From the NCBI GenBank assembly GCA_937969105.1, contig CALBUZ010000082.1, forward strand, positions 1 through 26,373: a DNA stretch of 26,373 nt. The letters are read 5' to 3'. The stretch's first letter is position 1, and every line of letters starts with the position of its first letter. Shown piece by piece: positions 1 to 7,654 of the stretch. The translations under genes were made by a program, and so were the position numbers. The notes under the pieces were generated by a model that saw only the letters and a program-made list of their open reading frames with translations, was not told the origin of the DNA and did no database searches. Source of the DNA: an uncultured Collinsella sp. Its GTDB lineage: Bacteria > Actinomycetota > Coriobacteriia > Coriobacteriales > Coriobacteriaceae.

Positions 1-126
1 TCGCATCAGCGCCGTACTATGGAGGACGCTGACGTCCTCTATGGCGTCTCGATGCAAGCCGACGGCGTCAGTCGCGTCGTCTCGCAAAAACTCGATCGCG
101 AAACCGGAAAGGTCGTGAATGCATAA
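1..126 (+). CDS. smc: Chromosome segregation protein SMC, C-terminal end (partial)
   Basis: Only the last 41 codons are present; the gene enters from the left edge. The visible peptide contains HQRRTMEDADVLYGVSMQ followed by GVSRVVSQKLD. This matches the end of the SMC head domain, just after the D-loop, where the THxxxTMExAD block completes the ATPase fold. SMC is the ring-shaped ATPase that compacts and segregates chromosomes with ScpA and ScpB. The TAA stop at 124-126 shares one base with the ATG of ftsY (TAATG), so the two are probably translationally coupled. The smc-ftsY order is common in bacteria. Identification rests on a short tail but the motif is distinctive. Confidence 0.85.
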   Translation, partial: SHQRRTMEDADVLYGVSMQADGVSRVVSQKLDRETGKVVNA

Positions 127-1043
127 TGGGATTCTTTGACGCTCTCTCGCGCGGACTTGAGCGCAGCCGCGAGGCCCTTAACGAGGTCTTCTACTTTGGC
201 GGCGAGGTCGACGAGGATTTTTGGGAGGACCTTGAGGACACCCTCGTTATGGGTGACATGGGTGCCGAGGTCGCCATTCAGGTCTCCGATGACCTGCGCG
301 ACGCCGCTGCCAAGAAGAATCTCAAGACCGCCCCGCAGCTTCGCCGTGCCCTGGCCGAGCAGCTCGAGGGCCATTTTGTGCCTGTTGAGCGCGATCCGTT
401 TTCCGATACGCCGAGCTGCGTGCTGTTTGTCGGCATCAACGGTGCCGGCAAGACCACCACGGTCGGCAAGATTGCGAGCGCCATGGCCGCCCGCGGCAAG
501 AACGTGGTGATCGGTTCGGCCGACACCTTCCGCGCCGCCGCCATCGAGCAGCTCGATGTGTGGGGCCAGCGTGCCGGCGTACCGGTTATCAAGCGTGACC
601 GCGGCTCCGATCCGGCGAGCGTGTGCTATGACGTGCTCGACGAGGCCGATAAGCGCGGCAGCGACCTGGTGCTCATCGATACCGCCGGCCGTCTGCACAC
701 GAGCCCCGAGCTCATGCGTGAGCTCGCCAAGGTGGTCAATGTGACCCGTAAGCGCGCCGCCAATATGGCCGCCGGTCCCATGCCGGTCTCGGTCGTGCTT
801 GTGATCGATGCCGCCACTGGTCAGAACGGTCTGAACCAGGCGCTCGAGTTTAACGAGGCGCTGGGCCTGGACGGTATTATCATGACTAAGCTCGACGGCA
901 CGGCTAAGGGCGGTATCGCCATGGCCGTGGCCGAGAAGCTCAAGCTCCCGATCCTGCGCATCGGCGTGGGCGAGCAGGTCGATGACCTGCAGGAGTTTAA
1001 CGCCAAAGATTTCTGCCGCGCCCTGGTGGGCGAGTCCAACTAA
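126..1043 (+). CDS. ftsY: Signal recognition particle receptor FtsY
   Basis: This is the SRP-receptor GTPase that docks ribosome-nascent chain-SRP complexes at the membrane. The 305-residue protein has an N domain (about 1-95) and a G domain with the P-loop GINGAGKT (103-110), then DTFRAAAIEQL, DTAGRLHT and TKLDGTAKGG, all diagnostic of the SRP GTPase subfamily. The long acidic A domain of the E. coli protein is absent; only a short amphipathic start (MGFFDALSRGLERSREAL) could contact lipid, as in many Gram-positive FtsY proteins. The ATG overlaps the smc stop by one base, which supports this start. Its partner gene ffh follows after 10 bases with its own Shine-Dalgarno sequence, so both halves of the targeting GTPase pair are made together. 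Confidence 0.96.
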   Translation: MGFFDALSRGLERSREALNEVFYFGGEVDEDFWEDLEDTLVMGDMGAEVAIQVSDDLRDAAAKKNLKTAPQLRRALAEQLEGHFVPVERDPFSDTPSCVLFVGINGAGKTTTVGKIASAMAARGKNVVIGSADTFRAAAIEQLDVWGQRAGVPVIKRDRGSDPASVCYDVLDEADKRGSDLVLIDTAGRLHTSPELMRELAKVVNVTRKRAANMAAGPMPVSVVLVIDAATGQNGLNQALEFNEALGLDGIIMTKLDGTAKGGIAMAVAEKLKLPILRIGVGEQVDDLQEFNAKDFCRALVGESN

Positions 1044-1053
1044 GGAGTGACTA

Positions 1054-2529
1054 GTGTTTGATTCCCTGAGCGATCGCCTCAACGACACATTTGACCGCCT
1101 GCGCGGCAAGGGTAAGCTGACCGAGGCCGATATCACTTCGGCCATGCGCGACATTCGCATGGCGCTACTCGAGGCCGACGTCAACTTTAAGGTCGTCAAG
1201 GAGTTCGTCGCCAAGACCAAGGAGCGCTGCATGACCGCCGAGGTCATGGAGTCGCTGTCGCCGGCGCAAAACGTCGTCAAGATCGTGCTCGACGAGCTCA
1301 CCGAGATGCTTGGCTCAACCGAGAGCAAGCTCGTCTTTAGCAATCGCATTCCCAATGTCATCATGCTCGTGGGCCTGCAGGGCTCCGGTAAGACCACGGC
1401 GGCCGTAAAGCTGGCCTACCTGCTCAAGAAGCAGGGCCGCTCGCCGCTGCTCGCCGCGTGCGACGTCTATCGTCCCGCCGCTGCCGACCAGCTGGCCACG
1501 CTCGGTGGCGAGATCGGCGTGCCGGTCTTCCGCGGTGACGGCGCGCACCCGGTCGACATTGCCAAGGGTGCCATCCAGGAGGCCGTCGACCACCTGCGCG
1601 ACGTGGTCATTGTCGATACCGCCGGTCGTCTTCAGATTGACGAGCAGATGATGCAGGAGGCCGTCGACATCAAGAAGGCCGTCAAGCCCGATCAGGTGCT
1701 GATGGTCGTCGACGCCATGACCGGCCAAGACATCGTCAACGTGGTTTCGACGTTTGCCGAGCGCACCGATTTTGATGGCGTGATTATCTCCAAGCTCGAC
1801 GGTGACGCCCGTGGCGGTGGCGCACTTTCGGTGCGTCAGGTGACCGGCAAGCCCATCAAGTTCGTGAGCATGGGCGAGAAACCCGATTCGCTGGAGCCGT
1901 TCTATCCCGATCGTATGGCCAAGCGCATTCTGGGAATGGGCGATGTCGTCGGTATTATCGAGAAGGCCCAGGAGGCAGCCGATGCAGAGCAGCTTGAGGC
2001 TGCCGAGCGTATGCTGCGCGAGGGCTTTACCATGAACGATATGCTCGACCAGATGAAAGCCGTCAAAAAGATGGGTGGCATGAAGGGTATCCTGGGCATG
2101 CTTCCCGGTGGCCAGCGCGCGCTCAACCAGATGGGCGGCAACTTGGACGAGGGCATCTTCGACAAGAACGAGGCCATCATCATGTCGATGACCAAGGAGG
2201 AGCGCCTGCGTCCCTCCATCATGAACGGCCAGCGCCGCGCGCGTATCGCCAAGGGCGCCGGTGTGACCCCCACCGAGGTCAACAGCCTTATGAAGCAGTG
2301 GGGCGAGATGAATAAGATGATGGGCCGCATGCGCACGATGGCCAATCAGGCACAGGCCGGCGGTAAGAAGGGTAAAAAGGGTAAGAAGGGCAAGAGGATG
2401 CGCATGCCCAATATCCCTGGCCTGGACGCTATGGGTCTGGGCGGCATGGGCGGCCTAGGTACGGGCGGTCCCAAGTCCGATATGGAGCTGCTGCGCCAGA
2501 TGGAAGCGCAGATGCGCAATAAGAAATAG
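1054..2529 (+). CDS. ffh: Signal recognition particle protein Ffh (SRP54)
   Basis: This is the SRP GTPase that binds signal sequences and 4.5S RNA. The 491-residue protein has an N domain, a G domain with GLQGSGKT (107-114), DVYRPAAADQL, DTAGRLQID and SKLDGDARGG, then a methionine-rich M domain (MNDMLDQMKAVKKMGGMKGI onward) that forms the signal-peptide groove and RNA-binding helix-turn-helix. The tail after the M domain is a lysine/glycine-rich stretch (GGKKGKKGKKGKR) and a glycine/methionine-rich end, longer than in E. coli. The start is GTG, preceded by AAGGAG at 1042-1047, which begins at the last base of the ftsY stop region. No 4.5S RNA gene was recognised in the window. Confidence 0.96.
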   Translation: MFDSLSDRLNDTFDRLRGKGKLTEADITSAMRDIRMALLEADVNFKVVKEFVAKTKERCMTAEVMESLSPAQNVVKIVLDELTEMLGSTESKLVFSNRIPNVIMLVGLQGSGKTTAAVKLAYLLKKQGRSPLLAACDVYRPAAADQLATLGGEIGVPVFRGDGAHPVDIAKGAIQEAVDHLRDVVIVDTAGRLQIDEQMMQEAVDIKKAVKPDQVLMVVDAMTGQDIVNVVSTFAERTDFDGVIISKLDGDARGGGALSVRQVTGKPIKFVSMGEKPDSLEPFYPDRMAKRILGMGDVVGIIEKAQEAADAEQLEAAERMLREGFTMNDMLDQMKAVKKMGGMKGILGMLPGGQRALNQMGGNLDEGIFDKNEAIIMSMTKEERLRPSIMNGQRRARIAKGAGVTPTEVNSLMKQWGEMNKMMGRMRTMANQAQAGGKKGKKGKKGKRMRMPNIPGLDAMGLGGMGGLGTGGPKSDMELLRQMEAQMRNKK

Positions 2530-2554
2530 GGCTGTAATTTCAGCTTGATATGGC

Positions 2555-2590
2555 AAAGGCCACTCGGAAGCTACCGGGTGGCCTTTGTTG
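2555..2590 (+). terminator. Intrinsic terminator after ffh
   Basis: AAAGGCCAC at 2555-2563 pairs perfectly with GTGGCCTTT at 2578-2586. Three further pairs (CGG/CCG) and a T-G wobble lie inside, giving a stem of about 13 bp with a six-base loop. A short T-rich stretch follows. It lies 25 bases after the ffh stop. Because the stem begins with AAA and ends with TTT it may also act on the convergent minus-strand gene at 2650. Confidence 0.8.
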
Positions 2591-2649
2591 TTGGCTTTGA
2601 TTGTTGGGTTGCGCTTAGCGTCGTGTCCCGAGCTCGCGGTGCCGTGCCG

Positions 2650-3408
2650 TTAGTGGCAGCCGCAGCCCTCGTGGCCCTCGTGCTTGTGATGGCCGTGGCA
2701 GCTGCAGGGCTCGTCATGGGCGTGGTCGTGGTCATGGCCGTGGCAGTCGCACGTGGCCTCGCCGTTCTGCGCGAGCGTGCCGGCGATAAGGGCCTCGACG
2801 CAGGCGTCACAGCTGCCCTGCGCACCTGCGTATACCGTGATGCCGGCTTGGGCAAGCGCGTTGATAGCGCCACCGCCGATGCCGCCGCAGATGAGCGTGT
2901 CCACGCCGCCGTTGACGAGCAGGCCCGCAAGGGCGCCGTGGCCGGTGCCGCCGGTGCCGACGATCTGCTCGTTGAGCACCTTGCCGTCCTGAATGTCATA
3001 GATCTTGAACTGCTCGCTGCGGCCAAAGTGCATAAAGATGTTGCCGTTGTCGTACGTGGTTGCCACCCTCATGGTGTCGACCTCCTTTGCTGGCCATACG
3101 GCCGTCGTTGTGGTGATGGGGGAGTACGCGATATTGCCGCCTTCGATGATGAGCGCTCGTCCGTTGACCAGCGCGTTTGCCACCTTGCGATGCGCGCGGC
3201 TGCAGATTGCCGCCACCGTGGCGCGGGCAATGCCCATGTGCTGGGCGACGGCCTCCTGATTGAGGCCTTCCAGGTCGCACAGGCGCAGCACCTCGAGCTC
3301 GTCGACCGTCATGTCGATGGCGTCTCCGCTCGCCAGGCCATCGGGGGTAAAGCCGCGGTATTCGGGGATGATCCCGACGCGGCGCAGTTTCTCGCGTCTT
3401 CCTGCCAT
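2650..3408 (-). CDS. DUF134 HTH / NifX-family fusion protein with His/Cys-rich tail
   Basis: The 252-residue protein has two modules. Residues 1-92 are DUF134 (UPF0251): a basic N-terminus, MTVDELEVLRLCDLEGLNQE and a helix-turn-helix (QEAVAQHMGIARATVAAICS), implying DNA binding. Residues 113-215 match the NifX/NifB dinitrogenase iron-molybdenum cofactor-binding fold (MRVATTYDNGNIFMHFGRSE, ICGGIGGGAINAL). Residues 216-252 are rich in HGH, HDHDHAH, CSCHGHH and CGC, probably binding metal. A metal- or Fe-S-responsive regulator is plausible but not demonstrated. I chose the ATG at 3408 because AAGGAG lies five bases upstream; a GTG two codons earlier overlaps that site. A strong internal ribosome binding site precedes residue 113. 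The gene is divergent from thyA. Confidence 0.85.
   Translation of the reverse strand: MAGRREKLRRVGIIPEYRGFTPDGLASGDAIDMTVDELEVLRLCDLEGLNQEAVAQHMGIARATVAAICSRAHRKVANALVNGRALIIEGGNIAYSPITTTTAVWPAKEVDTMRVATTYDNGNIFMHFGRSEQFKIYDIQDGKVLNEQIVGTGGTGHGALAGLLVNGGVDTLICGGIGGGAINALAQAGITVYAGAQGSCDACVEALIAGTLAQNGEATCDCHGHDHDHAHDEPCSCHGHHKHEGHEGCGCH
3070..3088 (-). promoter_or_regulatory. Internal ribosome binding site and ATG before the NifX half
   Basis: On the minus strand AAAGGAGG (3088-3081) is followed by eight bases and then ATG (3072-3070), in frame with the fusion gene. It would start a 140-residue stand-alone NifX-like protein (2650-3072). The sequence also encodes linker residues KEVDTM. It is stronger than the gene's own upstream site. 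This may be a relic of two separate genes or a working second start. Confidence 0.6.
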
Positions 3409-3417
3409 GCGCACTCC

Positions 3418-3492
3418 TTATCTGACATATGTCAACAATAGAATAACGAACATGCAGATTTACGCAAGGAATTTCTGGCATATGTCAGATAA
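3418..3492. repeat. Paired palindromic operator-like sites between divergent genes
   Basis: A perfect 12-bp palindrome TGACATATGTCA lies at 3423-3434, and a near copy TGGCATATGTCA at 3476-3487. The surrounding 14 bases are also repeated in inverted orientation: TTATCTGACATATG at 3418-3431 and its exact reverse complement at 3479-3492. Each copy therefore faces its own gene, the DUF134-NifX gene on the left and thyA on the right. The arrangement is typical of binding sites for a dimeric regulator; the DUF134 protein is the natural candidate, by inference. Confidence 0.7.
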
Positions 3493-3534
3493 TGAGGGCT
3501 TATGTTTGGGCTGTGGGGCCGCGTGCGCCTGGGC

Positions 3535-3540
3535 TACAAT
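3535..3540 (+). promoter_or_regulatory. Possible -10 box for thyA
   Basis: TACAAT lies 34 bases before the thyA ATG and matches the sigma-70 -10 consensus in five of six positions. No convincing -35 box is visible at the normal spacing, so activation from the upstream palindromes or a weak promoter is possible. Confidence 0.4.
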
Positions 3541-3574
3541 GAATCTCGCTTGTAGGCAACTGACAGGAGGGTCA

Positions 3575-4423
3575 ATGAGCAAAGCTGATCAACAGTTTGT
3601 AACCATGTGCCGCGATATCTTGGACCATGGCACCACGACCGAGGGCCAAAAGGTCCGCCCGGTGTGGGAGGACGGCACCCCTGCCTATACGATTAAAAAC
3701 TTTGGTGTCACGGCGCGCTACGACCTGCGTGAGGAGTTTCCGGCGCTTACCCTGCGTCGTACGGCCCTCAAATCTGCTATGGACGAGATCCTGTGGATCT
3801 ATCAAAAGAAGTCCAATAACGTGCATGACCTCAACAGCCATATCTGGGATGAGTGGGCCGACGAGACCGGCTCCATCGGTAAAGCCTACGGCTACCAGAT
3901 TGGTCAGAAGAGCCATTACGCCGAGGGCGACTTTGACCAGATGGATCGCGTGCTGTACGACCTCAAGCACACGCCGTACAGCCGCCGCATCATGACCAAC
4001 ACATACGTGTTCAGTGATCTGTCCGAGATGCACCTGTATCCGTGCGCCTACAGCGTGACCTATAACGTCACGCAGCGTCCGCAGGACGACAAGCCGACGC
4101 TCAACATGATTCTCAACCAGCGTAGCCAGGATATTTTGGCCGCGAACAACTGGAATGTGTGCCAGTACGCCATTTTGCTGATGATGGTTGCGCAGTCGGT
4201 CGATATGATCGCTGGCGAGCTGCTGCACGTGATTGCCGATGCCCACATTTATGACCGTCATGTCGATATCATCCGCGAACTTATCGAGCGTCCGCAGTTT
4301 GCGGCTCCCAAGGTAACGCTCAACCCCGATGTGCATGATTTCTACGCGTTTACGACCGATGATCTGATCGTTGAGGGCTATGAGCACGGCCCGCAGGTCA
4401 AGAACATCCCCATTGCGGTGTAG
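3575..4423 (+). CDS. thyA: Thymidylate synthase ThyA
   Basis: This enzyme makes dTMP from dUMP using methylene-tetrahydrofolate. The 282-residue protein carries the catalytic cysteine in LYPCAYSVTYNV (Cys157), the arginine-containing SRRIMTNTYV phosphate-binding segment, the NQRSQDILAANNWNVCQYAI block, and DAHIYDRHVD. The residue after the catalytic cysteine is alanine rather than the histidine of E. coli ThyA, as I recall for the Bacillus ThyA/phage phi3T subgroup, so it is not an inactivating change. The ATG at 3575 has CAGGAGG at 3564-3570; longer in-frame extensions upstream run through the operator region and are rejected. folA follows directly, so dihydrofolate produced here is recycled by the next gene's product. 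Confidence 0.95.
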   Translation: MSKADQQFVTMCRDILDHGTTTEGQKVRPVWEDGTPAYTIKNFGVTARYDLREEFPALTLRRTALKSAMDEILWIYQKKSNNVHDLNSHIWDEWADETGSIGKAYGYQIGQKSHYAEGDFDQMDRVLYDLKHTPYSRRIMTNTYVFSDLSEMHLYPCAYSVTYNVTQRPQDDKPTLNMILNQRSQDILAANNWNVCQYAILLMMVAQSVDMIAGELLHVIADAHIYDRHVDIIRELIERPQFAAPKVTLNPDVHDFYAFTTDDLIVEGYEHGPQVKNIPIAV

Positions 4424-4432
4424 GTGACGCGT

Positions 4433-4951
4433 ATGACGTGTAAGCTTTCTGCCATTGTCGCCGTGTGCGATGACTGGGGTATTGGGTGCGAGGGCGACAT
4501 GGTGGTGTCCAATCGCGCCGACATGCGCCATTTTGTGGCGTGCACCAAAGGTTGCCCGGTCATTATGGGACGCAAGACGCTGCTGAGTTTTCCCGGCGGG
4601 CGTCCGCTCAAGAATCGCCGCAACATTGTGCTCACCCGCGACGAGGGCTTTGCCCCCGAGGGCGTTGACGTGGTGCATAGCGTTGACGAGGCCTTGGCCA
4701 CCGTGGCAGATGAGCCCGTTGCGTGGGTGGTTGGCGGCGGCGAGGTGTATCGGCAGTTTTTGCCGTGTTGCGTCGAGGCCGAAGTTACGCATAACCATTG
4801 CGTGCATGACGTGGATACGTACTTTCCCAATCTGGATGTCGATCCCGCGTGGGAGATTGCGCGGCGTGGCGGTGTTGCCACGATTGCCTCGGGCGAGGGC
4901 GATGAGGGCCTCAAATATGAGTTCGTGACGTATCGTCGCGTTGAGGCGTAA
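4433..4951 (+). CDS. folA: Dihydrofolate reductase
   Basis: This enzyme reduces dihydrofolate to tetrahydrofolate with NADPH, restoring the cofactor consumed by ThyA immediately upstream. The 172-residue protein shows AIVAVCDDWGIG, the substrate-binding Asp in NRADMRHF (D30), VIMGRKTLLSFPGGRPLKN, RNIVLTR, and the NADPH-binding glycine pair in VVGGGEVYRQFLP, then DTYFP. Aligned by eye with E. coli, Pro21-Trp22 are replaced by Val-Val (GDMVVSN). I recall a similar motif in clostridial-type DHFRs. The ATG at 4433 is preceded by AGGTGA (4422-4427) at five bases; a GTG at 4424 lies inside that site and is less likely. The gene begins nine bases after the thyA stop, indicating one operon. Confidence 0.93.
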   Translation: MTCKLSAIVAVCDDWGIGCEGDMVVSNRADMRHFVACTKGCPVIMGRKTLLSFPGGRPLKNRRNIVLTRDEGFAPEGVDVVHSVDEALATVADEPVAWVVGGGEVYRQFLPCCVEAEVTHNHCVHDVDTYFPNLDVDPAWEIARRGGVATIASGEGDEGLKYEFVTYRRVEA

Positions 4952-4981
4952 ACCCGATTATCGCTTCGGTATTATCGGGTT
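4951..4981 (+). terminator. Hairpin at the folA 3' end
   Basis: AACCCGAT at 4951-4958 pairs with ATCGGGTT at 4974-4981, with a partly paired TTCGG-containing loop. The stem begins at the last base of the folA stop. There is no T-run after it, so it may be a weak terminator or an RNA-stabilising hairpin. Confidence 0.5.
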
Positions 4982-5059
4982 GGAATGAGTGGCGGGGCGG
5001 CGCATGGCGTTGCCCCGATATTTGTATAGGTGCTGTAAGAAGGGTACAGGCTGGCTGCT

Positions 5060-5974
5060 ATGACTGATGCCGTTGAGGTGCTGCGAATCGATTCGCTCGA
5101 GGACGAGCGGCTCGATGCCTACGTGCGACTGACCGAGCGTGAGCTTCGCTGTGTGCTGGAGCCGCAGAAGGGCATTTTTATCGCCGAGAGCGCCAAGGTC
5201 ATCGAGCGTGCGGTTCGCGCCGGATACGAGCCGGTGAGCTTTCTTTTAGGCGAGCGCTGGCTCGACCAGATGGTGCCGCTGTTTGAGCGCCTGGTTGTGC
5301 ACGAAGGTGCGGGTCCGGTTCCCGTGTTCGTGGCCTCGATGGAGCTTATGGAGCAGCTGACGGGCTTTAACGTGACGCGCGGTGCTCTCGCGGCGTTCCG
5401 TCGTCCACGCCAGATTCCGGTTGACGAGTTCTTGGGCGGCGTCGTCGAGGCTGCGGGGGAGCGCCCGGTGCGCGTGTGCGTGCTCGAGGGTATTGTCGAC
5501 CACACCAACGTCGGCGCGATTTTCCGCTCGGCCGCCGCGCTGAACGTCGATGGCATTTTGGTGAGCCCCACGTGCTGTGACCCGCTGTACCGTCGCTCGG
5601 CCCGCGTGAGCATGGGCACGGTGTTCCAGGTGCCCTGGACGCGCATCGGCAGCGAGGCGCGCGTATGGCCGCATGATGGGCTGGCGGCGCTGCACGATGC
5701 TGGCTTTTCGTGTGCCGCCATGGCGTTGACGGATGATTCGGTTTCGTTGGACGATCCTGTGCTGCAGGAGATTGACCGCCTGGCAATCTTTATGGGCACC
5801 GAGGGTGCTGGCTTGGGCGCCAAGACCATTGCAGGCTGTGACCGCGCCGTGCGTATTCCGATGGCGCATGGGGTCGATTCGCTCAACGTGGCCGCGGCAA
5901 GTGCTGTCGCCTTTTGGCAGCTGTGCCCGCATGTGAGCAACGAGTACCACTACCAGCCGGGGCTGTATCACTAG
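5060..5974 (+). CDS. TrmH/SpoU-family RNA 2'-O-methyltransferase
   Basis: This is a SAM-dependent RNA ribose methyltransferase of the SPOUT superfamily; the target rRNA or tRNA position cannot be read from sequence. The 304-residue protein has an N-terminal substrate-binding part (FIAESAKVIERAVRAGYEP, about 40-57) and a C-terminal knotted domain with motif 1 NVGAIFRSAAAL (150-161, Asn150 and Arg156), motif 2 FMGTEGAGL (244-252) and motif 3 IPMAHGVDSLNVAAASAVAF (267-286). These three motifs form the SAM-binding knot. It is slightly longer than typical TrmH because of the 20 residues before the substrate-binding part and a short C-terminal tail. The ATG at 5060 has a weak upstream AAGAAGGG. It appears to be a single-gene unit. 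Confidence 0.9.
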   Translation: MTDAVEVLRIDSLEDERLDAYVRLTERELRCVLEPQKGIFIAESAKVIERAVRAGYEPVSFLLGERWLDQMVPLFERLVVHEGAGPVPVFVASMELMEQLTGFNVTRGALAAFRRPRQIPVDEFLGGVVEAAGERPVRVCVLEGIVDHTNVGAIFRSAAALNVDGILVSPTCCDPLYRRSARVSMGTVFQVPWTRIGSEARVWPHDGLAALHDAGFSCAAMALTDDSVSLDDPVLQEIDRLAIFMGTEGAGLGAKTIAGCDRAVRIPMAHGVDSLNVAAASAVAFWQLCPHVSNEYHYQPGLYH

Positions 5975-6095
5975 GGGTGCTCTCGAGCTTTGCCGCCAGG
6001 GGTGTTTCTGCTGCCTTCGTTCGGTGTTAAGCTGATAGTGGCTTTGCCGTTCAATTGATGTTTTGTTGTATGACGTACGCTAGTGGGGAGGGCGT

Positions 6096-7445
6096 GTGGC
6101 TAAGAAATCTACGGCTATCGATGTAACGCAGGGTGTCATTTGGCAGCAGCTGCTGTCGCTGTGCGTTCCCATCTTCTTTAGTTCGTTTTTTCAGCAGGCA
6201 TACACGCTTATCGGTACCTATATCGTCGGTCAGTTTGGCGGCAAGCTCGCGCTGGGTGGCATTCAGGCCACGATGGTGCTTACGGAGCTCTGCATTGGTT
6301 TTTGCGTCGGTGTGGGTGCTGGCTGTGCCGTTATTACCGGCCAGTATTTTGGTCAGCACGATGACGAGCGCCTGAGCCGATCGGTCCATACGGCCATGAC
6401 GCTCGCGCTGGTGGGCGGCATTGTCATTTCCATTCTGGGCATGGTATTTGTCGAGCCGATGCTTGTATTGATGAATACGCCGCATGAGCTGCTGGCCGAG
6501 GGTGTGGCGTATGCCCGTTGCTACTTTGCCGCCATGTTTGCGGCGCTGCTGCTCAATATGGGGACGGCGCTGTTGCGCGCCGTGGGCGACACGCGCGGTC
6601 CGGCGGTCATTATTGCCTCCGGCTGCTTCGTCAATGTGGCATTCGACATTCTCTTTGTCGCCGTGCTGCACATGGAAGCGCTGGGCTGCGGCATCGCGGT
6701 GGCGCTGACCATTTGCTCCAATGCCACAATGATTGTGATTCGCATGATGCGCGCTCCGGGTGCGTGGCGGTTGTCGCTATCCAATCTCGGTATCGATCGC
6801 AGTATTTGCAAGAGCATGCTTTCGTGCGGTTTGCCGCTGGGCGTTCAGTCTGCGGCGTATTCGATCTCGAACGTGCTGATTCAGGTGTCAGTCAACTCGT
6901 TTGGAGCCGATGTCACGACCGCTTGGGGCCTTTCCGGCCGCCTGGACGGCATTATCTGGATGGTGACCGAGGCGCTCGGCGTGTCGATCACCACGTTCTC
7001 GGCGCAGAACTTTGGTGCGCGCAATTACGATCGCATGCGAAAGGGATACCACACGTCGCTCGTGCTTTCGTTTGTGCTTATCGGCGGCCTGTCTGCCGTG
7101 CTGCTGGTGTTCTCTGGCCCGCTTTCGCGTTTGTTTATCGACGATGCCGCGATTTCGGCCTATACCACGACGATCCTTCATTTTATTGCGCCGTTCTACG
7201 CGATTTTCTCGATTATCGAAAACGCGTCCGGTTCCATCCGCGGCGCCGGCGTGAGCTTCCAGCCTATGATGCTCACGATCTTCGGCACGGTCGTGCTCCG
7301 CGTGGCGTGGGTCTTCGCGATTATGCCGCTCGACCCCTCGCTCGAGCATCTGCTGCTGGTCTACCCTGTAACCTGGGTAATCACCGCCACGATGTTCACC
7401 GTCTACCATCACAGCGGCAACTGGTTAGGCCGCGCCACCGCCTAG
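6096..7445 (+). CDS. MATE-family efflux transporter
   Basis: This is a multidrug and toxin extrusion-type antiporter in the inner membrane, expelling cationic or other small molecules with Na+ or H+ influx; the substrate is unknown. The 449-residue protein has about 12 hydrophobic segments in two pseudo-repeats, beginning QQLLSLCVPIFFSSFFQQAY and LPLGVQSAAYSISNVLIQVS, the typical MATE duplication. Other family features are VGAGCAVITGQYFGQ and NMGTALLRAVGDTRGP in the first half and ENASGSIRGAGVSFQPMM in the second. The GTG at 6096 is preceded by GGGGAGGG about five bases upstream; it gives MAKKSTAIDVTQG. The gene stands alone, and its TAG stop abuts the repeat flank of the RAYT unit. Confidence 0.92.
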   Translation: MAKKSTAIDVTQGVIWQQLLSLCVPIFFSSFFQQAYTLIGTYIVGQFGGKLALGGIQATMVLTELCIGFCVGVGAGCAVITGQYFGQHDDERLSRSVHTAMTLALVGGIVISILGMVFVEPMLVLMNTPHELLAEGVAYARCYFAAMFAALLLNMGTALLRAVGDTRGPAVIIASGCFVNVAFDILFVAVLHMEALGCGIAVALTICSNATMIVIRMMRAPGAWRLSLSNLGIDRSICKSMLSCGLPLGVQSAAYSISNVLIQVSVNSFGADVTTAWGLSGRLDGIIWMVTEALGVSITTFSAQNFGARNYDRMRKGYHTSLVLSFVLIGGLSAVLLVFSGPLSRLFIDDAAISAYTTTILHFIAPFYAIFSIIENASGSIRGAGVSFQPMMLTIFGTVVLRVAWVFAIMPLDPSLEHLLLVYPVTWVITATMFTVYHHSGNWLGRATA

Positions 7446-7454
7446 TCGTTTAAT

Positions 7455-7525
7455 CATTGGGGACGTTCTTAAACGGCTAGTCGTTGGGGACGTTCTTAAA
7501 CGACTAGTCGTTGGGGACACTCTTT
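7455..7525. repeat. Left REP-like inverted repeat, 27-bp tandem units
   Basis: Units begin at 7455, 7482 and 7509, each starting C(A/G)TTGGGGAC; the first two continue GTTCTTAAACG(A/G)CTAGT. The third unit is shortened and ends GGGGACACTCTTT. The palindrome AACGACTAGTCGTT occurs in perfect form at the second junction, and with a G change at the first. A further partial unit (TAGTCGTTTAAT) precedes the repeat. Confidence 0.85.
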
Positions 7526-7654
7526 GCGCTACGATTTTCTGGTTTTCATCCAGGTTGTCTTGCATGCCCTTGTAAACTGTCAGCACGGGCTTAACAAATT
7601 GGATCGTCCACGCCTATCAGATGTTGCCCGGTGGGTTAGTGATGGGAGGGCGAT

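Noticed and set aside
39..1397. 452-codon open frame on the minus strand
   Set aside because: It lies antisense to ftsY and the start of ffh, whose GTPase motifs are unmistakable. High-GC codon bias creates long antisense frames; the peptide has no recognisable domain and no ribosome site.
2545..3441. 298-codon plus-strand frame opposite the DUF134-NifX gene
   Set aside because: Valine/alanine-rich shadow of the minus-strand gene; it starts inside the ffh terminator and has no ribosome site. The minus strand shows clear HTH and NifX motifs.
3575..4423. PCA instead of PCH at the thymidylate synthase active site as a sign of inactivation
   Set aside because: The catalytic cysteine and the rest of the substrate site are present, and I recall the same residue in the Bacillus ThyA/phi3T-like subgroup.
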